The position numbers and the translations under genes were made by a program. Below are positions 49,067 through 58,971 of a stretch of DNA of 64,000 nt, one piece after another. The DNA lies in assembly GCA_032191485.1 (NCBI GenBank), contig JAVDOI010000010.1:372001-436000 (forward strand). The letters run 5' to 3'. The DNA is from Leptoclinus maculatus (taxonomy: Eukaryota > Chordata > Actinopteri > Perciformes > Stichaeidae). The number at the start of each line of letters is the position of its first letter. Position 1 is the first letter of the stretch. The notes below the pieces were generated by a model, which saw nothing but the letters and a program-made list of their open reading frames with translations, was not told the DNA's origin and ran no database searches.

Positions 49067-52000
49067 GTAATGAAATGCAGAGAGACAGCGTTGAGAAGAG
49101 GAAGGGGTGAGGGTGTGGACCGAGGGGGGGGTCGGGAGATAGAGGGAGAATGGGAGAAGGAGGGAATCTGTTTTATTGCTGGGGGTCTCTGTGGGACTGA
49201 CAGTAAATAAGCAGTGATAAGCAGCAGGCTGCTTCAGTCGGCACCCTGACTTGCAGGCTGCTAATGACCCGCGCGTCTCTCCCTCGCCTGTCCCTCGCCC
49301 TCGCCTCACCCTCTCTCTCTCTCTATCTCTCCCTCCCTCTGCTCATCGGCACGTTCTCCTCCCTCCGTCTGCCCTCTCCTCCATTTTGCAATCGCATATT
49401 CTCTCTCAGCCTCTTTTTAACTAACTCCTAACGCCTTCCTCCAGCTCCCTCTGTTGACTCGATTTCTTCCTAATCTGCTGTTAAACCCCCCCACCCACAC
49501 CCCACACCCCCCGCCTCCCATCCGACACGTCATTCTGAGGTGAGGACAGCGCCCTGCTCCGTCTTCAAAATGTGCAATCGCGCCTCTTTGCAGCTCTTTT
49601 CCCTCCATTCCCCACAGTTTAAACACGGAGCCGCAAGGTCAAGTGTGCTGTATTGATGTGTGCGTCTGTATCTCTCTCTCTCTCTCTCTCTCTCTGTGGT
49701 TTATTGCTGCCTGTGTAAGTGTGTGTCTCCGCTCTGTGTGTGTGTGTGTGTGTGTGTGCGTCGTTAGATCAACGGTTAAAGAGATTCAGCCCGCAGCAGC
49801 AGAGATGGCCAGCAAGGTCAAGGCCGACTCTGTGGCAACACAAATTGTTCCACTCAGAAATCCGTTGGTTCTCAGGGGGCCCCACACAGATCATCTCTGG
49901 AAAAAGAATTCTTCACACTTTGAAAGCCTTCTGACTCCGGTAAAAATGGACGCCGGGGCAACACGCCCCTATGCACGCACACAAACAAAGTAAAACGTGG
50001 CTGTATTGTTTTTATTTGGTGGAAACTCACGGGGAGCTTAGCGCCAATTTAACGCTTTGTTTGTTTTTAATTCTATTAGCTGTAGCCTATCTTCCGTGTT
50101 TTTCATTAGTTGTTCGTGGATTCCCGGCGAGGTTGAATCCTATTCAAGTCAGATCTTTTGGATTTATTCATGCGAGGAGTTTACTGGAGCACCTTTTCAC
50201 ACACAAAAAAAACAACCATCCCACTGCCGCTGGCTCCACGGATGACTTCTGACACGCTGCCTTGCATCTGTAAATACTCCATACATGTTCCACTTCGAGT
50301 GTTGAGTTCCATTTAATATTTCACCCATAGCAGCAATGCTGGTCTAATCTATTTCTCTGCCTCTCTTGGTGCCTTTGAAGAGGGATTAAAGCAACAGAAA
50401 ACAGCATGGAGGAGGCCACGTTGAAATACTAATTGTACGTTTTGTTTCTGTCTTTGAGATCGCTGCGGCTGAATCCAGTGGGAGGAATGCTGCGGGTGGG
50501 AGGTGTGCTATTTATTTACATGTCATTGTTTCTATTTTTTCTGCCCGTTGAATTGATCGACTCTCCGCATCAGATTGTTTTGTCGTTTTTTGGTCTTCCC
50601 TCCCTGCTCTCACTTCTCTCCGTCTTGTTGTTGCCATGCTGCCTCCCTCCTCGTCTCTAAGTTGTGTTTTTTCCTCCGTTTTAACTCCTTTTTATTATTT
50701 ATTTTTCTTCATTTCCACCTGCTTGTCGCACTGGATGGTTTTTCTACCTCCCTGTGGCTCTCAGTCTCTAGCTGTGCTAATTTCTCTCTGTAGCTGTCAA
50801 TGACTGTGCAGCTCTGGCTGTCTCTGCACCTCTCCTTCTGGTTCCTTCATACTCTTACTCCCTTGTTATACTGCACTCTCTGCTGTCATCGCCTCTCAGG
50901 ACCTCATTGTAACACTCCTCCCTCTGTGCTTCCACCCCGTCCTCCATCCCTGCTCCCTTTTTCCTCATACATGGGTCCTCGCCTCTCGGTTTTCTTTCTT
51001 CTTGCGTCTCCAGTCCTCTCCTTGCCTCCCTGCTTCTCTTCAAAGGAGCTCACAGCGGGGCTTGGAAATCCCGCTCTACACACCACCTCCAGGTGCGGAT
51101 TGTTTTTTAACGAATTCCTACAAACCCGAGGCTGGGAGCCGACACCGTGATGAATTCAAACGGAGTGCATGGCTACCTGACTTCAATGAAGCGAAATACT
51201 GGTGCGCACAGGTGCTCACCGGTGAAAACACAACTCACGGCTTCACTAATGTGGATGCTTTTCAATGCAAATAGCGATGTTTTTGCCGAATCACTGCTAT
51301 TTTGAGCGGATTGTCTCTCCGCTCTCTTAAAAACAAGCCTTGAAGCATTTCGGGGGAACTTCAGGAACATTTTTGATGAGTTTTTTTTTTAAAAAGAATT
51401 TTATACGAGTTTGGAGACTTTTCTTTCTCTTCAAGTTATCTGAAAAATTTAAAACTGCCACATTTTGAAGATATAGTTTCCACTGTACCGGCGGTGAGAT
51501 ACAGTGCTCTAGGAAGTCTGTGAGACAGGATGACTGACTCCAACTGTTCAACAGATGCACAATACTCGGTGCTGAAGCGATCGATTCGTCGATTGACTGT
51601 TGAGTTCTTAACTCCCGCTGCACTCAGAAATGTGCTTTTTGCTTCTAGTTTCTTCACTTTGATGTTTGACCTTCACAGTGCAGAATGAGCTCGGCTTAAA
51701 TCTGAGTGATCACAGTCCGACATGCAGCACCACGGTGGTAACGTGAAGCCTCTAGTGCACCACGAGGTCAGGCCCTCTTAGTGGAGAAAACACAGCAGTT
51801 CTGCAACAAACAATATTTGAATATTCATAGATACTGGATTTTTAAATCCAGTCATTTTTAATGAACACCTCTTTTGGAATATATTGATATCACTTAAAAC
51901 ACGGAAGGGAGGGAATCCTTGATAATAGCCGAATCAGTTAAGTCATGAGGAAGACGTGTCTCAAATGTAAGGATTCTATTTGTTTACTATCATTGTTTAA

Positions 52001-53349
52001 TGGAGAAACACCACAGGGGTCTCTGGGACATTTTCAGCTCAGCTCTTTTATTGCTGGTATTACAAACCTCCATCATATTAGTTGTGGACAAAATTACAGT
52101 ATATATATTAACAGCAATATTTAACATTTCCCATATTGCAAACAACACTTTCTGTCTTTACCTAACCTTCCTCTTGTCGTCGACACCTCCCGCTTGCATG
52201 AACACACACTCTCCACCCTTGCATTCGAACGCATGTGACTCATATCGCACAGTACCTGACATCCCACAGAGCAGAGAGGGAGCAGACAGCGCTGACGGAG
52301 ACATGTGAGTATTTACATTGAAGTGTCTGTCGGGCTCATTTGAAATGAAAGCGTCATATCTCAGATGAGCCTCCCACACAGCGCCCACTCTCCCCATTAA
52401 GTCTACGTTACATGTGAGCGCGGAGGCCCCCCCATCCTTTCCCCCCCCGAGACCAGACAGGCGCGTATGTATTGTTATAAGCTGTACTGGTAATGAGTGT
52501 GGGTGGCGGCGCTCTTCCAAGCCCCCCCCCCCCCCCCCCCCCCATGCACCTACATCCTCAAAAGAATGGGATTATTGGAGACGACAGGGAATGTTTGAAA
52601 TTGAAATCACCTAAATTACACAAAAGGGAACCGTTAGCCAGCTGACCTGAGGATGAAGAGGCAGCGCCTCATTGATCCTTCTGTACATGCAAAATGCTCC
52701 TTAATAATCGAAACACCTCGACGCCGGTCAAAACATTCTCGCTGCAAACACTTCCACCGAGTGCGGACGTTTCACTGTGTTGTGCTGTAAACAGATGGAA
52801 GTGTTGGCTGGTTCACAGTGAATCAAGCAGGAAATTCATTTGTCAGAAACCCATCAAACCGCTTTCATCCGACGGGAGTCAAATAAGGAGAAAAAGGTGA
52901 GATGAATATAGATCACCTGTTTAAAAATCCCCAGAGAGATGAATCCTGTGGAATGGTTTCGGGCTTACACAGTGTCTTTGTGTGCATCCGGGGTAATTCC
53001 AGGTTAATGGGCTTAGGCAACATGTTGTTAGCTGTGCTATGACTCACAGGCGGAACCAAACTCAATCTGTTCTGCTTCTCCTGGCCCTCTTCCTTCCACC
53101 TGAACAAACCAACACTTTTCTACCCGTGCTGACTCACCCCTCCCTCCCTCCCTCCCTCCGTCCTCACCTTGTTGAGCGTGATGACGGCCTCTTGGTTCAC
53201 TCCGGTGATGTTGAACGTCTCCCCGGTCTCCCCCTCCAGGATGGTGTACTCCAGCTTGGCGTTCTCGCCGAGGTCGGCGTCGGCCGCCGAGATGCGCCCT
53301 ATCTCGGCCCCCGGGACGGCCAGCTCGGACACGGAGAAGGACCACATAC
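28844..53349 (-). CDS. cdh24: Cadherin-24-like type II classical cadherin, partial (EC3 to C-terminus; 9 exons)
   Basis: A calcium-dependent cell-cell adhesion receptor of the plasma membrane that couples to p120 and beta-catenin. Joining 53349-53168, 43775-43519, 42511-42375, 40346-40225, 38502-38385, 36175-35855, 32893-32686, 31521-31044 and 29830-28844 gives one frame of 936 residues. All internal junctions are GT/AG and in phase. Order: EC3 (1-110), EC4 (110-218), EC5 (218-320), linker, membrane segment (about 362-388), juxtamembrane p120 region (about 398-427), expanded linker, catenin-binding region (about 842-896), charged tail. As I recall human CDH24, it shares LRRGPFKD, the LRRQK plus VRENIITYDDEGGGE juxtamembrane block and PPYDSVQVYG. 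These separate it from CDH22 and other type II members. The 118-, 122- and 137-bp exons match the lengths I recall for type II genes. Signal peptide, EC1 and EC2 exons are outside the window. Confidence 0.9.
29597..29641 (-). repeat. Coding (GGN)15 repeat, poly-glycine
   Basis: Fifteen consecutive glycine codons, mostly GGA, lie inside the last cadherin exon (residues 672-686). The tract is in frame, so length variants of whole codons would be tolerated. Confidence 0.9.
29831..31043 (-). other. cdh24: cdh24 intron between the last two coding exons
   Basis: Bounded by donor TGG|GTAAGG at 31044/31043 and acceptor CCCTCCAG at 29831. It holds a G12-type tract near 29950-29961 and an imperfect tandem duplication (30335-30827), listed separately. 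No other exon seen. Confidence 0.8.
30335..30827. repeat. Imperfect tandem duplication, about 255-bp unit, two copies
   Basis: Copy 1 (30335-30567) begins TTTCTTACTTCCTCGTTTGC. Copy 2 (30587-30827) begins TTTCTTACTTACTCGTTTGC. Corresponding blocks follow in order: TGGAGCCATCTATCATTAATC / TGCGGCCATCGATCATTGATC, GTCTATCACC, GAAACATCCA and CAAACGTGCA-type ends. The offset between matching blocks grows from 252 to 262, so there are indels. Both copies are rich in TAAT/ATTA. Confidence 0.75.
31044..31521 (-). CDS. cdh24: cdh24 cytoplasmic exon, 478 bp, family-atypical
   Basis: The acceptor CTCACAG precedes an A at 31521 that completes a valine codon begun in the previous exon. The exon ends with codon TGG at 31044 before GTAAGG. 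It encodes residues 450-608, starting RYAHQNQEKARTYSWAQNP, with LCYSSHTLPVLRRTPGG and LDHSLVIQNQGAMVGAMESG in the middle and a Ser/Thr/Gly-rich end. There is no transmembrane or known binding motif. It does not resemble the part of cadherin tails I know. Its length is not a multiple of three, and skipping it would join phase 2 to phase 0 and shift the frame. Confidence 0.8.
31522..32685 (-). other. cdh24: cdh24 intron after the juxtamembrane exon
   Basis: Donor AATGT|GTAAGT at 32686/32685, acceptor CTCACAG at 31522. A CA tract (32640-32667) lies 20 bases inside the donor. No exon or named element seen in the rest. Confidence 0.8.
32640..32667. repeat. (CA)14 microsatellite beside a splice donor
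   Basis: It lies 18 bases downstream of the donor at 32685, so the cadherin pre-mRNA carries (UG)n there. Confidence 0.95.
32686..32893 (-). CDS. cdh24: cdh24 exon: end of membrane segment and p120-binding juxtamembrane region
   Basis: Exon of 208 bp, acceptor CCTCCGCAG then CG at 32893, giving residues 380-449. The membrane segment finishes with AVSALSLSL and is followed by the basic stop-transfer RRQKR. Next comes EEDDVRENIITYDDEGGGE, the conserved juxtamembrane core that binds p120-catenin in classical cadherins, then DTAAFDIAALQ. In ordinary type II tails this continues directly towards the catenin-binding region. Here the exon turns to SAPHSSRSRGYRTLDSRN and is spliced to an atypical exon. 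Confidence 0.92.
33466..33945 (+). repeat. Dispersed teleost repeat (family name not recalled)
   Basis: It starts TTATAGACTGTGTATAAGAA, continues GTGGACGTAGTCACCGTG, and ends with AACTCATGTTTACAACG, GAGGTAATAAATCAAG and TCTCATAGACTTCTATACAA. I recall these blocks as one repeat found in many teleost genomes. No coding frame. Confidence 0.5.
34050..34100 (+). repeat. SINE/L2-type 3' tail remnant
   Basis: GAAAAGCACTTCGTAAAAG followed by TGCTATATAAATCATTTATT resembles the shared 3' tail of teleost L2-type LINEs and their SINEs. The body could not be identified. Confidence 0.35.
34298..34580 (+). pseudogene. Possible 3' fragment of a non-LTR retrotransposon ORF
   Basis: One frame reads GTKSWNSRPDHLKSAPHFTI then FKRAF. 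This resembles the C-terminal motif of fish LINE ORF2 proteins (WNxLPxxLRxxxxxxxFKxxLK). The frame ends at a stop near 34565, followed by GCATGAATAAATTAATT. No upstream reverse-transcriptase sequence is present, so it is a short dead relic if the call is right. Chance similarity is possible. Confidence 0.35.
35855..36175 (-). CDS. cdh24: cdh24 exon: end of EC5, extended linker, transmembrane segment
   Basis: Exon of 321 bp, acceptor TCTCCCTTCAG then GC at 36175, giving residues 273-380. It ends EC5 with LHVPLVLRDGTSGLTSTG and TVTVSVCPC. An unusually long charged stretch follows (324-347, including EKEKDKQTEGEWDWE), then a cysteine at 351. The hydrophobic GLSTAALLAILACVATLL (362-379) is the first part of the membrane segment, in the family's usual GLSTxAL context. 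Human CDH24, from memory, has about 8 residues where this protein has about 27 between the CPC motif and the next cysteine. Confidence 0.9.
36176..38384 (-). other. cdh24: cdh24 intron with a long polypyrimidine stretch near its donor
   Basis: Donor GGTG|GTAGGC at 38385/38384, acceptor CCCTTCAG at 36176. The part at about 38030-38380 is strongly purine-biased on the plus strand, hence C/U-rich in the transcript. No named repeats seen in the rest. Confidence 0.8.
38385..38502 (-). CDS. cdh24: cdh24 exon: EC5 start
   Basis: Exon of 118 bp, acceptor TTTCAG then GTG at 38502, phase 0, giving residues 234-273. VVQVLRAIDRDEGGNDSTVY contains the DRDE calcium-binding motif of the fifth cadherin repeat. 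Two N-glycosylation sequons are visible (NDS/T and NFS). It ends NFSVRDSG plus a split glycine. The length equals that of the corresponding exon in other type II cadherins as I recall it. Confidence 0.93.
38503..40224 (-). other. cdh24: cdh24 intron
   Basis: Donor CAG|GTCAGT at 40225/40224, acceptor TTTCAG at 38503. Contains a (GA)n tract (39085-39147) and a 14-base perfect palindrome GTTAGCATGCTAAC (39809-39822) that is also part of a common fish repeat. No coding sequence. Confidence 0.8.
39085..39147. repeat. (GA)n microsatellite, lightly interrupted
   Basis: GA units broken at 39093 and 39135 by single C bases. Confidence 0.95.
40225..40346 (-). CDS. cdh24: cdh24 exon: EC4 end and EC4-EC5 linker
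   Basis: Exon of 122 bp, acceptor CTCTTTCAG then AC at 40346, giving residues 193-233. LVAIETLDLNDNAPELDRQY carries the DxNDNxP calcium-binding linker between EC4 and EC5. AMCDSSSIGQ follows, with the conserved cysteine of the EC5 start. The coordinates, phase and length fit type II gene structure. Confidence 0.93.
40347..42374 (-). other. cdh24: cdh24 intron
   Basis: Donor AGAG|GTCAGA at 42375/42374, acceptor CTTTCAG at 40347. Contains a (TG)n tract (40711-40745) and a C tract at 41760-41775. The part at 41420-41690 may be a degenerate dispersed repeat (CGCAGCTGAAAATAGTCCC), not identified. Confidence 0.8.
40711..40745. repeat. (TG)17 microsatellite
   Basis: An uninterrupted run in a cadherin intron. 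Confidence 0.95.
42375..42511 (-). CDS. cdh24: cdh24 exon: EC4 middle
   Basis: Exon of 137 bp, acceptor CTTCTCCAG then G at 42511, giving residues 147-193. FSIDPQSDPEALFRITPDTG is followed by LITTAMELDRERDHWHNITV, which contains the LDRE calcium-binding motif and an N-glycosylation sequon (NIT). Phase 2 in and phase 1 out agree with the neighbours. Confidence 0.93.
42512..43518 (-). other. cdh24: cdh24 intron with a dispersed repeat
   Basis: Donor ATCAG|GTACAG at 43519/43518, acceptor CTTCTCCAG at 42512. Contains the repeat fragment at 43244-43340. Confidence 0.8.
43244..43340 (+). repeat. Dispersed teleost repeat fragment
   Basis: GGAACATTTGGGGAATGCGC, then GAGAGATAGTAGATTGA, CACCACTCACATGTCTG and finally CCGGTTAGCTTAGCTTAGCA. 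This order is that of a high-copy teleost repeat I recall. Confidence 0.55.
43519..43775 (-). CDS. cdh24: cdh24 exon: EC3 end and EC4 start
   Basis: Exon of 257 bp, acceptor TCCTCCCCAG then GCG at 43775, phase 0, giving residues 62-147. AVDYESRSSYSFSVEVLNP closes EC3. LRRGPFKDRASIRVAVLDAD leads into EPPRF, the type II form of the EC3-EC4 linker. EC4 starts YHMDVSENCPPACTVGRV, with two cysteines (124 and 128) I do not expect at this place, and then AVDPDTGLTNN. Human CDH24 shares LRRGPFKD as I recall it. Confidence 0.93.
45049..45119. repeat. (CA)35 microsatellite, 71 bp
   Basis: The longest uninterrupted dinucleotide run in the window; in a cadherin intron. Confidence 0.95.
46480..46935 (-). 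repeat. Dispersed repeat copy B, inverted relative to copy A
   Basis: Read on the minus strand it gives GTGTTATCACTAGCCGCCCC, CCGCAACCACGAGAGGTCCT and AGCCGTGGACAGACACAGAG in the same order as copy A (20085-20690). Its lower-coordinate end may extend to about 46480. It lacks the 190-base insertion of copy A, so it shows the uninterrupted form. Confidence 0.6.
47433..47478. repeat. (TG)23 microsatellite
   Basis: An uninterrupted run in the large cadherin intron. Confidence 0.95.
49003..49063. repeat. (GA)30 microsatellite
   Basis: An uninterrupted purine run of 61 bases on the plus strand, hence polypyrimidine in the cadherin transcript. Confidence 0.95.
52522..52543. repeat. C22 tract
   Basis: An uninterrupted C run, about 625 bases downstream of the EC3 exon in transcription order. 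Confidence 0.9.
53168..53349 (-). CDS. cdh24: cdh24 exon: EC3 start (most upstream exon in the window)
   Basis: Exon of 182 bp, acceptor CCCTCCCAAG then GT at 53349, giving residues 1-61. After a split codon it reads MWSFSVSELAVPGAEIGRIS. AADADLGENAKLEY then carries the DxD calcium-binding motif of EC3. An N-glycosylation sequon (NIT) and QEAVITLNK follow. The first codon is shared with an upstream exon outside the window. The internal methionine is not a start. Confidence 0.92.
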
Positions 53350-56300
53350 CTTGGGAGGGACACATGGCAGGCATGAGCGCTGATACGCCTCATTTGAACA
53401 TGAAACAGTTAATGTGTTGCCTTTTGAACCCTTTTTTAAATTGCCGTTCCCCACCTAGCGCTGAGCCAATGTTTGCAATATTCCATTGAGATAAGGCGGC
53501 ATTTAATTTAGGATGAAGGAGGGAGAGAGATAAAAGAAGAGGAAGGCAGAATATGTGTTTGGCATTGAGGCTTTATTAAAAGCCAAGTAAAATATGGCTG
53601 CAAAAACATTACTAAATTATAAGAAGCTAGGCTTTAAAAAAACAACAGAAGGAGATTAAAAAAAAACCAAGATTACAGGTAAGAAAAGCTGCTTTGTCTC
53701 CGTCCAAACATTTGAAGTTGATGACATGAGCTAACTATTCATCGCAAACACCGTCCGCTCCTTCCTCCTGCAAACAAGAATTAATCAAGATAACAGGCTT
53801 TCATGTGTGCTGCCATCATCTTTAAACATGCTGGTTTTACTTTTACAGCTGGGCCCATTAAAGCAGCACATTATTAGAGTCCTTCTGCTGGCTTTGCAGT
53901 TTACACACGCGCAGTGCATTCCTCTTACCGATCAGCCGATGCACCTATCTGATGAAAATACGGAGTGCATCCGTGAACTCGCATTACTGCATAAAAAGCA
54001 CACATGCACACATAAATTCATATATCCGCCTACCACTTTATTACACCCTAACACACACACACACGCACACACAACGGCCAGCAGCTGCACTGACAAGAAT
54101 AAGTGTGGTAGGAAATAGAGCGAGGGAAAAGGTAAGATATCACTATTTGGCTCGCACACACAGAACAGACAGGCTCATTCAAACAGAGCCGTTATCTGCT
54201 CCGCTAAAGCTGAGGGAATCAGATAGACCTGTAAGTGTGAGCGAGAACAACATCGCACAAACACACCGGGTTGACAGAATAAAAGATAGCCGGCGTCGTC
54301 GACAAGACGCTATCTGGGCCGACGCGCAGTCAGATGAGTTCTGTAAATGTGACGGCATCAAAGTGGGAGGTTATTTCACTTTGAGGACGGGGAGATCGAG
54401 GATGGCAACGCACACAAAGGGGGTTTCACGCTCCAACAAGTCCTCCGACCTGAACGACAAAACTGGTTATTTGTCAGAGCCTGACCATCACAGATTTCAG
54501 ATCCCTCACATGTACCCACATGTTTTGTTATATTTGATACACCAATCAATAAATCAAATGATCTGACAATGCTCTGTGGATGTCACAGGACTGTAATCAA
54601 CCGTTCAATCGTTTCATTCGGCCACGAATTTAAAGACTTGGCAACTTTTCTCACGAGTCGTAGCGACTTTTGGAGCGAGCGCTGGGCTTTGGTTTTTCCG
54701 GTCGGGTGATTTTTTAAATCTAGCATTAGTTCTTCTACCCAAGCTTTAAGCAATTAAAACCAGAGCAGCAAGCATTTTAGAAAAACGTAGGTTGCTCTTT
54801 AGAAATCCTCAGAAATCAATACAGAGGATGGGACCTCAACGCTCCCGGTGGCAGCCCTACTCGGTGAAGGTCAGAGTACAATCATCATCAAACCCCCAAC
54901 CTGTTCCCTAAAGGCGTCAACAGATAGGCCTCCACACAGCAGCCAACGGAACGGGTTGCGTTTGACTCCACTTATCACAGAGACTCTTGTTTTTCATGCA
55001 GAAACTGAACAACACTGCCGAGACAAAGTGCGCCCCCCCCCCCTCGCAATAAGGACGTCCATCTGTGGGATAAGTCCTAAATACTGAGCGGGATCAGGAG
55101 AAGTTGTATTTCTTACATGCCACAGATGGAACACTACGGGATGAAGATCGATAGACGTGACAGAGGGAAAACATCGTCTCCTCGGCTGATGAGCTCACTT
55201 ATCAAATTGAGAAGCAGCGTGTTGTTGCTGTGGCAATAAGAGTCAGAATATTTGTGTGGACAACTCTATAATCAGCCAGGATGGATTTGATTGGATTAGA
55301 ACTAATTCCCTCTTGATCAAGATGAAACCGCAGTGAATCTAATAGCTTCTCCATTCTTCAATAAGCCTCCCCTTTATAACAATGCTGTTTTCCCAGCTCC
55401 GTGTTTACCTGATCGGCTTCTAATAATTGCCGTCGGGGAGATAGTCTCCTTCGGAAAAAAAACACGACCCAAATCAAATGTATTATTCGCTCATTAGTGT
55501 GTTTCTCGCTCTGGCTGCTGCTGCTGCTGCAATGTTTTTTTGAGATTGCATAACAGCACAAATGACACAGAAGTCCCCACTGACACTGGAATGTGACTTG
55601 TGTTTTTCCATAGTTAAATATGCTTTAAGTAGTGATCTGCTAGCAGGCGCCGCAGCATCTCCTCTGCACACATTACAGGCAGCGAAGAGCGACAGCAGCA
55701 TTACGCTCACCGCTGGCCCTGCTGCTGTAAAGGGCCATGAATTGGCCCCATTAGCATATGCTGCTCTCCAGGCTGCTCTTTACCCACTTCTTCTATCTAT
55801 TTTTTTTTTTACCACTTTAGTTCATTTACCTCCTGGTGAACAACTGCTTCCTCCTCCTCTCCCACTTCTGCAATTTGCTCAAGGTGTTAGGTGCTCTTGA
55901 GTGTTTCCCTCTGCTTGAAGTGTAATGTACAGGATGTAATGGCTAGTTACGGTGCACTTACCACAACTTATAGACTCAAAGATACTTTTTTTGAAAAGGA
56001 AAATTGAGGAGCGAGTGCTTTGAGGTTACTTAAAAGTAGACTCCAAATGAACTCCCGCAGTGCTGCTTTCCATAAAAAAGGAACGCATTACTCGACGTTC
56101 AACGCGCCTGACGTCGATGTTGTGGCATTGTTTTGAATACTTTCATACACTTCATTGTTTTCTTCTTGTCTCCCAGTCACCAAAACTGTCAATTTCCCAA
56201 CATTCTAGTAAAGTGACACTGTATGTAACAGTATGTGGACATACTTTTGACAGTCTGGTTCAGACAGTCTGTGTTGCAGCGATGATGTATTTTTGTAGGC

Positions 56301-56713
56301 CAACCAGGAAGTTAGCATCGCATTGGTTCCCCTCGACAACAAGCCGATGGGATTTTTCCAAGACATTTTGGAATGTTGCAGAAAATAAGCTCTGTGACAA
56401 AGTGGGAAACAAACACCTGTTTTACCCAGGTGTCTGGGTTCGGTGTGGGAGAACCTGAGCTCTGACGTCATCCACCTTTGGGATGAATCAGAACATCAGT
56501 GTCCCACTTGCCTGATGTTCTTGCGACTGAATGGGAGCAAAGATCCCAGCAGCCAGGTTCCAGAATCTGGGCGAGCACTTCACCACACGTTTACTTACTT
56601 TCTGTGTTAGAAAGAAAATGATTGGGCCCAAAATACCTCATATGACATGATAAAATATGAGAAAGCATGTGTCACGCAACGAGTGTGCCAACGCCCACGT
56701 GGCCCTGCAGGGA

Positions 56714-58593
56714 GGGGGGGGGGTCTACCCACTGGAAGGGGGGGGGGGGGGGCAGCATTTGCCAATGACTCAACACTAAATGCCAGTTTATGTGGCGTGA
56801 ATATCATTCCTACCATCTGGGACTGCCTGACGCAGTACCAGAAAGCCGGGACCACGGCAACTCGAAACATAAGCCGGGATGTTGCTAATTAGACGGCCAA
56901 TTAGGAAAGTTATTTACCAGTCAGAGACTTCTATTGATCTGTGCTATTGTGTGGTGAAAACGATGGTGACGCACGCCTACGCCGGCCCTCTCTCTCTCTC
57001 TCTCTCACTTGTCACACACAGGCAGCGCTCAGGGAGGAAAGTGACAAAAGGAGGGAGTGATGCAGGCAAAGTGTGGTAGACTCAGTCATTATCAGCTTTC
57101 TGCTCACACGGGAGAGCAGCTGGCAACACAAGTCGTACATCATGGACTGGGGGCGGGGGGGGGGGGGGGGGGGGGGGCTTAGGGGAGAAAAAGAGGGAGC
57201 TAGCGGGGGGGGGGGGATGAAAAGGTGAGTGGCGCGGAGAGATTCCCAGCTCATTCCGCACATGAGGAGCCTCAAAGAGCAGCACAGGCTCCCTGATACA
57301 ATCACACGTCGGAAGCTGAAAATAGGAAGCGACGGGGATCTGTCCTCTGCCTTTTGTTTGCGCAGGTAAAGTCATTAGAGCGGGCTGCGAGGAAACAGCA
57401 TGGGCGCGTCACTTTAATGCTTAGTGTTTCGCTAATGCAGGTGCCCCCCCCCCCCCCACCCGCTGAGGAGGCCGTAATTGTGCTACGGAGAGGAGAGCGA
57501 AATTGCACCACATTTGGCTTCTACCTCACATACAAGAAGACGCTCTCCTCACGTCTCATATTCATATCAGCGCGCTCTGATTCCCGGAGACAAACTAAGG
57601 GACGGTTATTGGAACAATCGGTCGCCATGTTGTTTTAGTGCCACGCTGGCAAGGGGGGGGATTAGTTGGGAACAAAGTGAGGTGACAGGTGGTGAGTGTT
57701 AATTAGGCAGGGTGCAGTTTAATGCAGGTTTAAAAGTGCAGAAAGAAGAGCTTAAATTGACAAACTGCTGGTTGGAGGAGGGGAGGGGACGGGATGGGGG
57801 GGGGGGGATGATCTAAAAGGAGAGGGGGCGACTGTAGAAAGGACAGATAAATGTGGAATAAAAGATGCAACACGAGACAGAGAGGGACTGAAAGAACACA
57901 GCGGGGGACCACTATTTATGAAGAGAAGTGAGGTCTCGCTAAAAGTGCTGAGAGGAGATGAGAGGAGAGGGGAGTGATGGTGGGGGGGGGGGGGGGGGTA
58001 GAGAATATGAGAGGGTGTCACTCTGCTGCGTCTCATCTGGAGGGTTTCTCACGGTGGTGGTAGGCGTCGGGATGGGGGGGGGGTCATTACAAAAATGTCT
58101 AGTTGGCTAAAGTGCATGCAGTGGTTTTGAAAATAGCCTGAATAAAATCTGCATCTGTTTAGAGGGGGGGGGGGGGGGGGGGGGTCCATCACACTCGAGA
58201 GGGCTTAGGAGAAAAGGCCGGCGTCGGAAGGGGAGGATCAAGGAGGAGAGAGCGTTATTTAGGCATCATCACGAGTGTCGGATACAGAGAGGGGGGGGGG
58301 GGGCGGTGGGATTTGCTGTACAGGCAGAATTTCTCCTTTTTATTCTTACCAAGCCACATCAGGGTTAAATTAGACTGCATGCTTTGAAAGCGAAAGTGAA
58401 AGCGATGCCTTCTGCCTCTGTGCTAATGGGGTTAATAATGAAACAGCGTGGATATTTTCCTTCACAGGCTCCAGGGCCAAGTGGTATAAAACACTGCATG
58501 TTGCTGTTTAACTTGTGCAGGGAGACAGGCCATTAGCCATTACTGAGCCCAGTTCTAATGCCATATGGAGTAGAAGTGTGTGTGAGTGAGTGA

Positions 58594-58643
<50 letters not shown>

Positions 58644-58971
58644 ATTAGTAGGTGGATGTCTGTACTTGCACGCTGGTGTGGGCGCACCCAGGTGCCGGAG
58701 TGCAAACGCTGCTAAACCCCACGTCAATCCTGCACTAGAATATAACTTATATAATGGAGCTTCGTGTGCAACACTCACGAACCGTATGTTCAATTTGAAT
58801 GAAATCCAGCAGGTTATGAAGAGAACTGATCCGGCTCCGGCTCCGGCCTTGCTGTGATATCAAGTGGCTAAAAAGCTTTGCACCGACTGACAAAACGATG
58901 AAATGACAAAGTGGCAGGCTGGTTGGCTGAGTGACTGACTGATGTCATGGGGGGGGGGGGGGGGGGGGGGG
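56714..58971 (+). repeat. Cluster of ten G tracts, all on the plus strand
   Basis: Tracts: 56714-56723, 56738-56752, 57155-57177, 57205-57216, 57653-57660, 57796-57807, 57982-57998, 58074-58083, 58164-58184 and 58949-58971. A further one is at 58291-58303. All are G on the plus strand, within 2.3 kb. Confidence 0.9.
58599..58641. repeat. (TG)21 microsatellite
   Basis: An uninterrupted run preceded by a GAGT tetranucleotide stretch (58584-58598). Confidence 0.95.

Larger units (their letters stand above)
43776..53167 (-). other. cdh24: Large cdh24 intron (9.4 kb)
   Basis: Donor AAG|GTGAGG at 53168/53167, acceptor CCCCAG at 43776. It contains a dispersed repeat (46480-46935), CA/TG tracts (45049-45119, 46107-46131, 47270-47289, 47433-47478, 48914-48941, 49736-49758), (GA)n at 49003-49063, CT tracts near 47777-47808 and 49671-49696, and a C22 tract (52522-52543). 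The part at about 50540-51040 is pyrimidine-rich on the plus strand. No further exon was found. Confidence 0.75.

Noticed and set aside
53952..54566. Plus-strand open frame of 204 residues
   Set aside because: It is the longest frame in the presumed 5' intron, but its composition is unbiased, it includes a CA tract, and I recognise no domain. A chance open frame is the likelier explanation.
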